Below, in pieces: positions 15,389 through 23,976 of a DNA stretch of 64,000 nt. How positions within the stretch are numbered: the first letter of the stretch is position 1; each line of letters opens with the position of its first letter. The notes under the pieces were generated by a model that worked only from the letters and a program-made list of their open reading frames with translations, made no database searches and had not been told where the DNA came from. Both the position numbers and the translations under genes were made by a program. Source of the DNA: a virus; IMG/VR virus record IMGVR_UViG_3300026512_000003, positions 101,428 through 165,427 of that record, one strand, 5' to 3'.

Positions 15389-15691
15389 ATGATTATTGTT
15401 TTTATAGTTATACTTGGCTTGGGAATTATCTTTGGTGAAAAAACATTTATGATTCTAACAGGGTTCTTTTTGTTGTTGTTCGGAATAGAATTTGTATTTA
15501 AAGGGTTAACAGAATATACTGAAGCAAAATTAAAAATCATAGGTTTCTCTTTGATAGTTATAGGGTTCTTAACAATCTTTTTAACACAATTTTTTGGGCT
15601 AGCTTTATTTGCTACAGGAATATTTGCTTGCATTAAGGTACTTATAATATGGTTGATTATTATTGAAAGGAGATATTGTGACATGGGGTAA
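15389..15691 (+). CDS. Membrane protein with three to four hydrophobic segments, about 100 aa
   Basis: Hydrophobic segments cover nearly the whole length (MIIVFIVILGLGIIFG; FMILTGFFLLLFGI; LKIIGFSLIVIGFLTIFL; ALFATGIFACIKVLII). The ATG at 15389 has GGAG just upstream; an in-frame start at 15368 would add seven residues. The function is unknown; size and topology would allow a holin, but the position in the replication block argues against it. Confidence 0.65.
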   Translation: MIIVFIVILGLGIIFGEKTFMILTGFFLLLFGIEFVFKGLTEYTEAKLKIIGFSLIVIGFLTIFLTQFFGLALFATGIFACIKVLIIWLIIIERRYCDMG

Positions 15692-16223
15692 AAAAAAATA
15701 TAAGCCAGTGGACTTAAACGAACCAAATGATAATATTGTTATATATCCCTCTCTTAATAGGGAAGTTAGACATGCATCATTTCAAAACAAAAGAAATGCT
15801 GGGGCAAAAGTAGCGATTGAGCGTGGTATGAGAAAAGTTGCAAAAAAGAATGTCCTTATAATTAAGGAATATATGAGTTTTCTACACAGTATTAGTCACA
15901 TGAATATAGAGGTTCACCATTGGAAATTAAGGAGTGAGATACAAAGAAATGACTATTTTATATGTTGCCTTACGCCTGAGGAACACAAGGCAGTTCATGC
16001 GAATGGACCGAAGAAGTTCGTAGAAGATAGAGGTATGGAAAATTTACTTTTGGATTCTGCTAATTTGTTTGCTAAATGGATACAGACTGAGGAAGCACAA
16101 AAGCACAAGAACTTCGTTGAGTATTATGGAATGCTGAAAAACATACATCAGAAGCCAACAGATTTTGAGTATGTATTAGAATGTACAAGAGATTGTGTAA
16201 ATGAAATAAGGTATAAGAGATAA
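15678..16223 (+). CDS. HNH-like protein, 181 aa
   Basis: A GTG start at 15678 follows AAAGGAG. The centre shows EVHHWKLRSEIQRNDYFICC then TPEEHKAVH, which resembles the H-H...N...H spacing of HNH nucleases, though the usual cysteine pairs are missing. The N-terminus is basic. Possible roles are a homing or recombination endonuclease. The call is tentative because the motif is partial. Confidence 0.5.
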   Translation: MTWGKKKYKPVDLNEPNDNIVIYPSLNREVRHASFQNKRNAGAKVAIERGMRKVAKKNVLIIKEYMSFLHSISHMNIEVHHWKLRSEIQRNDYFICCLTPEEHKAVHANGPKKFVEDRGMENLLLDSANLFAKWIQTEEAQKHKNFVEYYGMLKNIHQKPTDFEYVLECTRDCVNEIRYKR

Positions 16224-16374
16224 GAGTAGAAATGAAAACCTATAATTAAATTAATGTAGGAATGGTAAAGAAAACAAGGACAGCTTCGATATTAAATAGA
16301 ATGCTGAACAAAAAAGGGTCTATTTGTAAAACAGAAGTAGATACCTAAAATATACAGTCTTAAAGGATAAATAA

Positions 16375-16647
16375 ATGGAAGTAAATAATATGAAAATAAA
16401 AAAAATAGATGACGAAATGTCTGTTGTTGAGGGTGTTATAAAAGGGGACAATGCTTTCATGTTAGCTCAAGGCTCAAAGTGCCTAATAAATGCTGAAATT
16501 ATAGATGAATTTTCTACTAGTAGTGCTTTAAAAATCACTTTTATGGGAGAAAAAGGATTAGTGACAGCGATAGTAAAGCCATGTTCAATAGCTAGAGTTG
16601 ATAGTAAAATTGGAAAAAAATTTTGTCAAATAAGTATCAGGTTGTAG
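16375..16647 (+). CDS. Hypothetical protein, 90 aa
   Basis: The ATG at 16375 follows AAAGGATAAATAA; a second ATG lies five codons later. The product is small and probably beta-barrel-like (VVEGVIKGDNAFMLAQGSKC; GEKGLVTAIVKPCSIARV). It ends three bases before the methylase start. No function is recognised. Confidence 0.6.
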   Translation: MEVNNMKIKKIDDEMSVVEGVIKGDNAFMLAQGSKCLINAEIIDEFSTSSALKITFMGEKGLVTAIVKPCSIARVDSKIGKKFCQISIRL

Positions 16648-16649
16648 CA

Positions 16650-17552
16650 ATGAATGTATTAAGTCTATTTAATGGAATTTCTGTAGGAAGAATGGCATTA
16701 GATAAAGCTGATATAAGTGTGTCTAGCTATTTTTCGTCAGAAATAAAACCAAATGCATTAGAATTTTGCAAAAGACATTTTCCTGAGGACGAAAAAAACT
16801 GTTTAGGAGATATCACAAAAATAGATAGTTCAAAATTGCCAAAGATTGATCTTCTTATAGGTGGTAGTCCTTGTCAAGATTTTAGTCAAGCCAATGCAAT
16901 AAGGCGTGGGGTGGAAGGGAAGAAATCAGGTCTTTTTTACGAATATGTAAGACTTTTAAATGAGCTGAAACCGAGATGGTTTTTACTTGAGAATGTTTCG
17001 ATGAAAAAAGAGCATGAAAATATTATTACCGAGGAACTTGGAGTGGAGCCAGTAGTAATCAACAGTAAGCTTGTGTCAGGGCAACTTCGCAAAAGGTTAT
17101 ATTGGACAAACATTCCACAAAATGAAGAACTCAAGGATAAGGGAATTATATTACAGGATGTATTGGACAGTGGATATACAGACAGAAAAAAAGCAAGATG
17201 CTTACTCGTGTCTGATAGTAGACCTTTGGCTACTCCTGTTAAAATGTTTCATAGATATCATGCAACAGGATTTACGACCCTTGTGTTTAAAGATAAGATT
17301 CATTACATAAAATGTATGGCACATTATAGAAAAAACTTTCCAGAAAAAACAGCGTTATCTATAGATAGAAGCAATATAGATACTAGTATTTACAATGGAA
17401 TAAGGTATTTAAATAAGAGGGAACGGGCTAGGTTGCAAAATATTGATGAAAAGTATGTAGAAAATATGGTAGAGAATGAAGTTTCTGGATTGTTAGGGGA
17501 TAGTTGGACCCTTGATGTAATAGTACACTTAATAAAAGGGATAAAAAAATGA
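16650..17552 (+). CDS. DNA (cytosine-5) methyltransferase
   Basis: Motif I is NVLSLFNGISVGRMAL, motif IV GGSPCQDFS with catalytic C75, motif VI LLENV at 112-116, and motif VIII GQLRKRLYW (145-152). The C-terminal RYLNKRERARLQN and GLLGDSWTLDVI correspond to motifs IX and X. At 300 residues it is compact with a short target-recognition segment. It transfers methyl from S-adenosylmethionine to cytosine C5. No restriction partner is visible, so it probably protects phage DNA from host restriction. The ATG at 16650 starts right at motif I. It overlaps the following ATPase gene by 4 bases. Confidence 0.92.
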   Translation: MNVLSLFNGISVGRMALDKADISVSSYFSSEIKPNALEFCKRHFPEDEKNCLGDITKIDSSKLPKIDLLIGGSPCQDFSQANAIRRGVEGKKSGLFYEYVRLLNELKPRWFLLENVSMKKEHENIITEELGVEPVVINSKLVSGQLRKRLYWTNIPQNEELKDKGIILQDVLDSGYTDRKKARCLLVSDSRPLATPVKMFHRYHATGFTTLVFKDKIHYIKCMAHYRKNFPEKTALSIDRSNIDTSIYNGIRYLNKRERARLQNIDEKYVENMVENEVSGLLGDSWTLDVIVHLIKGIKK

Positions 17553-18775
17553 AAATTGCAGGAATTAGGATAGAAAATTATAAAAACATAGAGTTGGCTG
17601 AGTTAGAACTAGATAGTAAAATGAATATTATTAGTGGGAAAAATGGAGCGGGCAAAAGCTCTGTAATTGAGGCTATGATAGATGCTATTAAAGGAAAACA
17701 AAGTTTAGGGAAAAACCCTGAAAGGAAAATAAACAAAGGTAAAGACAAAGCTGTAATACAGCTTGAGACAAACGAGTTGTATATAACAAGAACTATTACC
17801 CCAAAAGATGTGTATCTTAAGGCTGAGAGGATAGATGGAAAGCCTGTGACACAGACAGATTTAAACAACTTATTTGAAGAAAGTACAATTCAAATAACAA
17901 AAATGTTACATTTAAGTCCGAAGGAGCAAATCGACTTTGTTAAAGAAATTGCAAAGATAGATACTTCAGAGGTTGAAAATAAATACAAACAAGTGTATGA
18001 CGAGAGAACTTTCGACAATAGAATGCTTAAGCAAAAAAAAGCAATTCTTGATGATCTTGGCGAAGTACCAAAAGTAAAAAGTGTTGATTCTATGGAAATC
18101 AGTAATGGTCTTCAAGAAGCACTGGCGAAAAATGCTGCTATAACGAAAAAGATAACCAGGAAGAAAGAGCTTAGGGCAAAAATGGATGATACTACTTTGA
18201 AAATTGTAGAGATCCAAGCCGCTTTAAAAAAGCAAGAGGAATATCTAAAAGATCTTCAAAGACAAGAAATTGAAATAGTAGAAACAGAAGAGATGCTTAT
18301 AGACACTACTGAGTTTTCTAAAAAGCTAGAGCAGGCTGATGAAATAAACAGGCAAGCAAGAAAATATGCTGAGTATAAGAAGATTTCAATCGAAGTTATG
18401 CAGGCGAAGAAAAAAGTAGAGAAAAGAAATGATGATTTGGAAAATTTACTCAAAGAAAGAGAAGCTATTATTGCTAATGCAAATCTTCCTTTTAATGGAA
18501 TAGAATTTGATAAAAATCTTGGTGTTGTAATCAAAAGAATTCCATTTAGTGAACATTCTACAGCAGAAAAAATATCTATAATGGCGAAGATATACGCTAA
18601 GCAAAATCCATTACTCAAAGTCATATATATTAAAGACGGCTCATTGTTGGACAATGAAACGATGAAGGAAATAGTGGAAGACCAAGAGTTGGGGGATTAT
18701 CAGTTTTTGATTGAATTAGTTGGTGAAACAGAAAATTCAATCATTATAAGAGAGGGAGTTATTGTAGAGCAATAA
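17549..18775 (+). CDS. SMC/Rad50-like ATPase
   Basis: The 408-residue product starts IRIENYKNIELAELEL and has Walker A SGKNGAGKSS at 29-38, typical of AAA_23/SbcC-like ATPases. A coiled coil runs from about 190 to 320. The C-terminal part (STAEKISIMAKIYAKQNPLL, then VIYIKDGSLLDNETM) holds a degenerate signature and the Walker B and D-loop region. Such ATPases act with a nuclease in recombination or repair; a partner phosphoesterase is not seen nearby. It follows the methylase in an ATGA junction. Confidence 0.82.
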   Translation: MKIAGIRIENYKNIELAELELDSKMNIISGKNGAGKSSVIEAMIDAIKGKQSLGKNPERKINKGKDKAVIQLETNELYITRTITPKDVYLKAERIDGKPVTQTDLNNLFEESTIQITKMLHLSPKEQIDFVKEIAKIDTSEVENKYKQVYDERTFDNRMLKQKKAILDDLGEVPKVKSVDSMEISNGLQEALAKNAAITKKITRKKELRAKMDDTTLKIVEIQAALKKQEEYLKDLQRQEIEIVETEEMLIDTTEFSKKLEQADEINRQARKYAEYKKISIEVMQAKKKVEKRNDDLENLLKEREAIIANANLPFNGIEFDKNLGVVIKRIPFSEHSTAEKISIMAKIYAKQNPLLKVIYIKDGSLLDNETMKEIVEDQELGDYQFLIELVGETENSIIIREGVIVEQ

Positions 18776-18809
18776 GTACCAATATTGTTAAATTTATTAA
18801 GGAGACGAA

Positions 18810-20399
18810 ATGAAGTATAAAGAAAATGTCAGAGAAATGCACATAGGTGCGATAAAGTCTTTTTTCAAGGTGGACAAGTGCCCTAATAAAGAGCTAGAAA
18901 TAAGAGATTTGTCTACTGCCGTAGCATGTTGGTATGCGTATAAGTGGCAAACGGCAGAAGAGAAATTATCTTCTATCAAAGAATATTCTTCAAAGACAAA
19001 AAATGCGATTGTTAAGAACAAAAGAGATACTCTTTTTATATCAAGATGTACTATTGATGGGAAAGAATATTCTTTTGACGACTCACGAAGAGCAACAGAA
19101 GCTTTTGGTGAATATAGAATGAGAAAAATTATCGCAGAACCATGGAAGTATGTGTCTTCTATTAGCGTGTATAGAGACCAGATTGAACCAATTTGCATTG
19201 TTGATATTGGGTTCCCAGAGGATGCTACAGATACAAGCATTGAAGATACTGTACGAGGAGTTTTTGAGGAGGCAGGGTATACTGTAGTCGGAACTCAATA
19301 TGATATTTACGAATTAGAAGACATTGACGGAGTGTTTGGTATTAGCAATAGAGATAGATGGTTTGCTGAGGTTGGAGATAATACTGTCCTTAATCCTGAT
19401 TGGGAGGAAGTTGTAAATGTAGATTGTAGAGTCTATTACGCAACAAATACTGTAATAGACGATTATTGGAATTTTGAGCATCAACACAATATGGAATATA
19501 TTAGTGATTATCTTGATCCGGATGAAAAATGTTCTGTATATGAAAGAGCTGGAAAAGACTGGTATATTGCACCAACTCTTATTTCCGAAGAAAAAAATGT
19601 TGATTATATTCAAGAAAATGAAGGTGAGATAAATGAATCTGAATACAGCTTTGACGATTTAACAGAACAATCGTTTTTGACTATTGTTTATTTTAAAAAT
19701 AACTATAGAGAAGAACAAAATAAAATAGCAGAGTTTCTGAATGAGACAGTAACGGACCTAAATATGAAAGGTATTGTAGATAACTTTATAACTGACAATG
19801 AAGAACTCTTTGACTATTTAGAGGAAGAATATGGAATAAACAGATGGGATATAGCATCTGAAATAGAGCCTAAAGATGTCTTAGAAACAGCGGTGTTGTT
19901 AGCAATGGATAACTATATGACAACAGCAATAAACATTGAAAATGATCGTTTATTAAAAAAAATGTTTAGAGTTGTGGACCGTATAGGGATGGTTGTTCAA
20001 AAGGACGAATTTGGCTATTTTGTAGGATGGAATAATGAAAAATATCATTTTAGTATAACAGAATACCTTGTAGATGTTGTTTGTGGAAATGTTACAAACA
20101 AAGAGTTTATTCGTAAGATTATAAAAAGTACTTTGGCTAAAAAAGCAAAGAAGATAGAAGAGAAAGAATTGTGTGAAAAAGCCACTAAAGTCTTTGTGGG
20201 TATAGATGATTCTACATCTTCAGGAAATTGTTCTTTTGGTACAAGACAATTTGCTTATAGATATGGTATTGACACAACAAAAATAGGTGGAATAAGAGGA
20301 GATGTAGTTCTTGATTATGAGTTCACCTCTTATACAAAAAGAGCTGTTCAGGCAGCAATATTAAGGATGGAAAATGGAAACAATAACAGTATCAATTAA
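18810..20399 (+). CDS. Large hypothetical protein with DSTSSGNCSFGT motif, 529 aa
   Basis: The product is acidic in its first 300 residues, with many Asp, Glu and Tyr, and becomes basic near the end. The C-terminal region reads VGIDDSTSSGNCSFGTRQFA, followed by IGGIRGDVVLD and RAVQAAIL. I have seen a similar DS-x3-GNC-x2-GT-x2-F pattern in uncharacterised phage and bacterial proteins, but no function is attached. The start has GGAGACGAA upstream. It overlaps the next gene by 26 bases. Confidence 0.65.
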   Translation: MKYKENVREMHIGAIKSFFKVDKCPNKELEIRDLSTAVACWYAYKWQTAEEKLSSIKEYSSKTKNAIVKNKRDTLFISRCTIDGKEYSFDDSRRATEAFGEYRMRKIIAEPWKYVSSISVYRDQIEPICIVDIGFPEDATDTSIEDTVRGVFEEAGYTVVGTQYDIYELEDIDGVFGISNRDRWFAEVGDNTVLNPDWEEVVNVDCRVYYATNTVIDDYWNFEHQHNMEYISDYLDPDEKCSVYERAGKDWYIAPTLISEEKNVDYIQENEGEINESEYSFDDLTEQSFLTIVYFKNNYREEQNKIAEFLNETVTDLNMKGIVDNFITDNEELFDYLEEEYGINRWDIASEIEPKDVLETAVLLAMDNYMTTAINIENDRLLKKMFRVVDRIGMVVQKDEFGYFVGWNNEKYHFSITEYLVDVVCGNVTNKEFIRKIIKSTLAKKAKKIEEKELCEKATKVFVGIDDSTSSGNCSFGTRQFAYRYGIDTTKIGGIRGDVVLDYEFTSYTKRAVQAAILRMENGNNNSIN

Positions 20400-20670
20400 T
20401 TATGATGTGAAAATCCCAAAAAAATTTCAAGAAGCTTCTCCTGAAGAAATTCTAAGTTGGGTTGAAGAAGAATATTCCTTAAAAGGGGAAAGGTTACTTC
20501 AAAATATGGATAGTGAGCTGGATACAATAGAAGTAACACATATTGATGATAAAGAAATGGGAGGCATTGATACAGCATATGGGCAAGAGGTAGTTGAGAA
20601 GAGAAAATCAACTTATCGTTTAATCCTCGATGGTCAGCCAAATTCATATGCTATAAAAAAACAAATATAA
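20374..20670 (+). CDS. Hypothetical protein, 98 aa
   Basis: The ATG at 20374 lies inside the end of the previous gene behind AAGGATGG. The product is acidic (SPEEILSWVEEEYSLKGE) and not recognised. The long out-of-frame overlap suggests coupling with the large protein. Confidence 0.55.
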   Translation: METITVSINYDVKIPKKFQEASPEEILSWVEEEYSLKGERLLQNMDSELDTIEVTHIDDKEMGGIDTAYGQEVVEKRKSTYRLILDGQPNSYAIKKQI

Positions 20671-20687
20671 GATAACAGGAGAGGAAA

Positions 20688-21320
20688 ATGCCTAATTGGT
20701 CAAATACAACAATGGAATTTAAGGGCAACAAAAGTGTATTAGAAAAAATCGAGACAGCCGTAAGAGAAAATAATCTTAGTTGTTTAGGACTAGAGGAACC
20801 CTTGGATAATCCTAAATGGGAGAACTATGTTAATGAGAATGGAGAACCTTGCACAGGATTATGGCATGAATGGCATATTCAGTATTGGGGTACTAAATGG
20901 GAAATGGAAATATCAAACATAGAAAACATAGATGGAATTTTGACTATAAGTGGACAGTGTGCTTGGAATGGTCCAAATAAATGGTTTAAATATATTTCCC
21001 AAAAATTTAAGTTGTCATCTACATATACAGATTGGGAAACTGGGGCGGACTTTTTTGAGGTTATTGAATATAAAAAAGGCGAATTGATAAAAGAGGCTAC
21101 TGTAGAGTTACTATCGAAGGAAGCATACACTTATATCGCAACCGACGCTTTCTCAGGATATGAGTATGTGTTATATGAAAGTAAAAATCTTGAAGATGCT
21201 AGTCAAAAGTTTCCTGAAGTTTTCAATAAAGCAAAACTTATGGGGATTTCAAACAAGGAAGTCGAAAATATATTATTCGAAGTAGGAGCAGAATATGGGG
21301 AAGAAGAGCAAGTTTCTTAA
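20688..21320 (+). CDS. Api92-like/DUF1281-type protein, 210 aa
   Basis: The opening MPNWSNTTMEFKGNKSVLEK, then WHEWHIQYWGTKWEMEI and CAWNGPNKWFKYIS, match the phage family called Api92-like (DUF1281), in which a ferredoxin-like fold is followed by a short C-terminal region. The biochemical role is unknown. Proteins of this family are common in phage accessory regions. It overlaps the next gene by 26 bases. Confidence 0.65.
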   Translation: MPNWSNTTMEFKGNKSVLEKIETAVRENNLSCLGLEEPLDNPKWENYVNENGEPCTGLWHEWHIQYWGTKWEMEISNIENIDGILTISGQCAWNGPNKWFKYISQKFKLSSTYTDWETGADFFEVIEYKKGELIKEATVELLSKEAYTYIATDAFSGYEYVLYESKNLEDASQKFPEVFNKAKLMGISNKEVENILFEVGAEYGEEEQVS

Positions 21321-21546
21321 AAAAAATCCAAGACAAGGTGATTTGTTTAAGGGTACAGTGTTTGAAAGAGGTCCTGATGTCGATCCTGTGCAAGTATATA
21401 GAGATAATCTTGCTGTTGTTGGCTTTGAAGGTTTAATTAGTCTTGAAGTTGTCAATAAAAGTACTGGAAAGGTTGCAAAAATTGATTTAAAAAAAGATAG
21501 TATTAAAGCAATGCTAGAATATTTACACATTTTAAAAAAAGGATAG
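21295..21546 (+). CDS. Hypothetical protein, 83 aa
   Basis: The start lies within the previous gene behind AGTAGGAG. The N-terminus is basic (MGKKSKFLKKNPRQGDLFKG) and the rest beta-rich (LISLEVVNKSTGKVAKIDLK). No family is recognised. Confidence 0.55.
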   Translation: MGKKSKFLKKNPRQGDLFKGTVFERGPDVDPVQVYRDNLAVVGFEGLISLEVVNKSTGKVAKIDLKKDSIKAMLEYLHILKKG

Positions 21547-21550
21547 ATTT

Positions 21551-21715
21551 ATGAATTTGATATTGAAAGTTAAATTTGGGAAAGAAGTGGAGGAGATAGT
21601 TATAGCAGATGTGAAGTTTTATAGTTTCGAAAGAAATTTCATTGCTGTACATAGAAATAATGGAAAAAAAATATATATTAAGACAGGTGCTCTATATCAG
21701 CTAAAGGAGGAATAA
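21551..21715 (+). CDS. Small hypothetical protein, 54 aa
   Basis: A 54-codon frame starts 4 bases after the previous stop and shares one base with the next start. The product is beta-rich (VEEIVIADVKFYSFERNFIA). Its last codons form the AAGGAGG ribosome site of the next gene. The upstream ribosome site is AAAAGGATAG. Confidence 0.55.
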   Translation: MNLILKVKFGKEVEEIVIADVKFYSFERNFIAVHRNNGKKIYIKTGALYQLKEE

Positions 21716-21798
21716 TGTTAGAAAAGAAAACGATATGGCTTAGTGCAGTTGCGATAGTAATTGCTTCTTTGATTCAATTAATTTTAGAATGGAGTTGA
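21715..21798 (+). CDS. Tiny membrane peptide, 27 aa
   Basis: TAATG overlap and a perfect AAGGAGG support the start. Residues 7-24 form one hydrophobic span (IWLSAVAIVIASLIQLIL). The function is unknown. Other single-span mini-proteins lie at 1763, 25273 (interrupted) and 50608. Confidence 0.5.
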   Translation: MLEKKTIWLSAVAIVIASLIQLILEWS

Positions 21799-21799
21799 G

Positions 21800-22045
21800 A
21801 TGACAGATTGGATAAAAACACTCAATAATGTAATCTTTAGATGTCCTAAAGATAAAGTCACTATGTCAATAAAAGATGTTAATGAAATTAGAAGTGAACT
21901 AGTAAAGTTGACAAAAGATGTTGAATATAGAAAAAAAGAGATTGCGAGATTAAAAGCTGAAAACATGAGGCTTACAGGTAAAACAATAGAATTAGCAGAA
22001 GCTAATGAGGCAATAGACATATATAAAATAAACGAGGTGGTGTGA
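21800..22045 (+). CDS. Small coiled-coil protein, 81 aa
   Basis: Residues 28-70 form a charged coiled coil (EIRSELVKLTKDVEYRKKEI). The start is 1 base after the previous stop, with TGGAG upstream. It shares TGATG with the next gene. No family is recognised. Confidence 0.55.
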   Translation: MTDWIKTLNNVIFRCPKDKVTMSIKDVNEIRSELVKLTKDVEYRKKEIARLKAENMRLTGKTIELAEANEAIDIYKINEVV

Positions 22046-22257
22046 TGAAAATAAAAACATATGCAACGCATATCTTAAAGCAAAGAGATATGGAAAACAT
22101 AGAGATGACGATAAAAAAACTTGGATTTAAAAAACGAGACTACAGAATAGTGCATTTTGGCAATTTATGGGAGCTGAAAATCATAAATAAAGAGTTGCAT
22201 TGGCTTGTAAAATCTATCTCAAAGTTAGAGAGAATAAAAAAAGTAAAAAGGAAATAA
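22045..22257 (+). CDS. Small basic hypothetical protein, 70 aa
   Basis: The start overlaps the previous stop (TGATG) and is preceded by GAGGTGG. The product is strongly basic, ending LERIKKVKRK, and may bind nucleic acid. It immediately precedes SSB. Confidence 0.55.
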   Translation: MKIKTYATHILKQRDMENIEMTIKKLGFKKRDYRIVHFGNLWELKIINKELHWLVKSISKLERIKKVKRK

Positions 22258-22259
22258 AC

Positions 22260-22973
22260 ATGTTTAATAAAGTTATAATATTAGGAAATCTTACTAGAGA
22301 TATTGAGTTGAAGTATTTACAATCAGGTACAGCAGTAGCAGGCTGCGGAATTGCATCTTCTCGAAAATGGAAAAGTCAAGACGGACAACAAAGAGAAGAG
22401 ACAATGTTTGTCGACTTGTCTTTTTTTGGGAGAACAGCAGAAGTTGCGAATCAATATTTACACAAAGGTAGTAAATGTCTGATAGAAGGTAGATTAAAAT
22501 TAGATCAATGGACAGATCAAAATGGACAAAAAAGATCAAAGCATACCGTACAGGTAGAAGAAATGAAGATGTTAGACTCTAGGCCTCAGCAAAGTGGACA
22601 GCAACAAGGAGGATATCAACAACAAGGAGGATATCAGCAACAAGGCAACTATCAGCAACAAGGCAACTATCAGCAACAAGGCAACTATCAGCAACAAGGC
22701 AACTATCAGCAGCAACCACAAGCATACCAACCTCCACCAACGCAATATGTAGATGCAAATGGTAATCCAATAACTGAAGAGCAATATAAGCAGAATATGC
22801 AACAGCAAGCTCCACAACAGCAAGCTCCACAACAGCAAGCTCCACAACAGCAAGCTCCACAACAGCAAGATCCACAACAGCAAGCTCCACAACAGCAAGC
22901 TCCACAACAGCAAGATCCAGTTGTAGAAAATATCCCTGTTATAGATGTTGATGAGGACGAAATCCCTTTTTAA
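22260..22973 (+). CDS. ssb: Single-stranded DNA-binding protein
   Basis: Residues 1-105 are a clear OB-fold SSB (MFNKVIILGNLTRDIELKYL; VDLSFFGRTAEVANQYLHKG; EGRLKLDQWTDQNGQKRSKH). This core is closest, as I remember it, to Campylobacter and Sulfurimonas SSB. The linker (about 115-225) is built from GGYQQQ/GNYQQQ repeats and eight QQQAP/QQQDP repeats. The last residues DEDEIPF are the acidic tip that recruits host replication and repair proteins. It coats ssDNA at the phage fork. The ATG at 22260 follows AAAAAGGAAATAA. Confidence 0.96.
   Translation: MFNKVIILGNLTRDIELKYLQSGTAVAGCGIASSRKWKSQDGQQREETMFVDLSFFGRTAEVANQYLHKGSKCLIEGRLKLDQWTDQNGQKRSKHTVQVEEMKMLDSRPQQSGQQQGGYQQQGGYQQQGNYQQQGNYQQQGNYQQQGNYQQQPQAYQPPPTQYVDANGNPITEEQYKQNMQQQAPQQQAPQQQAPQQQAPQQQDPQQQAPQQQAPQQQDPVVENIPVIDVDEDEIPF
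22604..22717 (+). repeat. Tandem 18-bp repeats in the SSB linker
   Basis: Six near-identical 18-bp units, two of the GGATATCAACAACAAGGA type and four of the GGCAACTATCAGCAACAA type, encode the G(G/N)YQQQ repeats. Confidence 0.8.
22800..22919 (+). repeat. Eight tandem 15-bp repeats in the SSB linker
   Basis: The unit CAACAGCAAGCTCCA occurs six times, and CAACAGCAAGATCCA twice at units 5 and 8. The pattern suggests duplication of a multi-unit block. Confidence 0.85.
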
Positions 22974-23002
22974 TATTAGGTAACCATAAAGAAGGAGTAA
23001 AA

Positions 23003-23185
23003 ATGGAATATTGTACATCCCCTTTGAAAAAAAAGGGGCTATGTGATGATTGTAAAAGAGATATTAAAATTTGGGAAATGAATAATGAAACAAAAATTCT
23101 TCCAGATCCAATCGTCACAGTGGTAAAAAATTTAAAAACTAAAAAAAATGTTTGGAAATGCGAGAAGAAAATAAAAAAGGATTAG
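23003..23185 (+). CDS. Small cysteine-containing protein, 60 aa
   Basis: GAAGGAGTAAAA supports the ATG at 23003. The N-terminus carries EYCTSPLKKKGLCDDCKRDI, three cysteines resembling half of a zinc knuckle, and a fourth cysteine lies near the end (WKCEKK). It is basic and not recognised. Confidence 0.55.
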   Translation: MEYCTSPLKKKGLCDDCKRDIKIWEMNNETKILPDPIVTVVKNLKTKKNVWKCEKKIKKD

Positions 23186-23186
23186 C

Positions 23187-23438
23187 ATGACAATTTTAGA
23201 ATTTGAAGAATTTGTAATGGATGTTTTTGTAACTAAAGGTTGGGCTAAAGAGCATTTAGAAAGTGGACTTTCTACAAAAAGTTGGTTTAAAGTGAAATAT
23301 ACAAGTCTCTATAAGAAAAAAGAGATTGAAGTTATTAGAGAAATCAATAAAAAAACCATATGTCTGGTATCGGATGATAATTTTAATGATGCCTTCAAGA
23401 AATGTTTAAAAATGATAGAAAAAATAGAGGAGAAATAA
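23187..23438 (+). CDS. Hypothetical protein, 83 aa
   Basis: The product is mixed alpha/beta (ILEFEEFVMDVFVTKGWAKE; KEIEVIREINKKTICLVSDD), not recognised. It starts one base after the previous stop. Confidence 0.55.
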   Translation: MTILEFEEFVMDVFVTKGWAKEHLESGLSTKSWFKVKYTSLYKKKEIEVIREINKKTICLVSDDNFNDAFKKCLKMIEKIEEK

Positions 23439-23443
23439 AAGAA

Positions 23444-23974
23444 ATGAAAACACATCCATTGATAGAAAAAAATTGCACAAATGGACACAGTCAAAATATC
23501 CTAAATGAAGAGAGTTATTTTATAGTGCTAGAACAGTATGCTAAAAAAAAACAAGAACTTAGAGATATAAAAGAGAAGCTTGTTGAGTTAGGACAAAATA
23601 AAGTAAAAAAAGAGTTTCTTTTATTGTTACAGAAAAAAAGTTCCGAAGGAGATAAAAACGCTATTGTTATTATAAGCCAACTTGAAAAATTCTTTGGTAA
23701 GGAAAAATTTGATATTTCTATGAACAGAGATGAGTTAGAGTATGATAACTACATTACTAGATGTGAATATTTGACCTTTTCACAAGGTTTTACAGAGCGT
23801 TTTTTAATTATAAATAAAGACCTTGACTTTGAAATAACAGATATTACAGAGAAAGATGAATTGTTTCTTGACAAAGAAGGAGAAGAGATTGTTGATGGAG
23901 AGATAGATTGGTTAATAGATTTTTTCTATGCTCAAAACAATGAAATTATAGAAGTCTACGAAAAAAGGGGTTAA
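23444..23974 (+). CDS. Hypothetical protein, 176 aa
   Basis: The ATG at 23444 follows GAGGAGAAATAAAAGAA; a longer in-frame start at 23402 would overlap the previous gene and lacks a site. A helical first half (YAKKKQELRDIKEKLVEL) is followed by an acidic second half. No family is recognised. Confidence 0.6.
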   Translation: MKTHPLIEKNCTNGHSQNILNEESYFIVLEQYAKKKQELRDIKEKLVELGQNKVKKEFLLLLQKKSSEGDKNAIVIISQLEKFFGKEKFDISMNRDELEYDNYITRCEYLTFSQGFTERFLIINKDLDFEITDITEKDELFLDKEGEEIVDGEIDWLIDFFYAQNNEIIEVYEKRG

Positions 23975-23976
23975 AA

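Noticed and set aside
22800-22919. CRISPR array from regular 15-bp repeats
   Set aside because: Repeats are in tandem without spacers and encode QQQAP in frame within SSB.
22579-23018. Long minus-strand frames opposite SSB
   Set aside because: Repetitive leucine/valine-rich translations are shadows of the glutamine-rich SSB linker.
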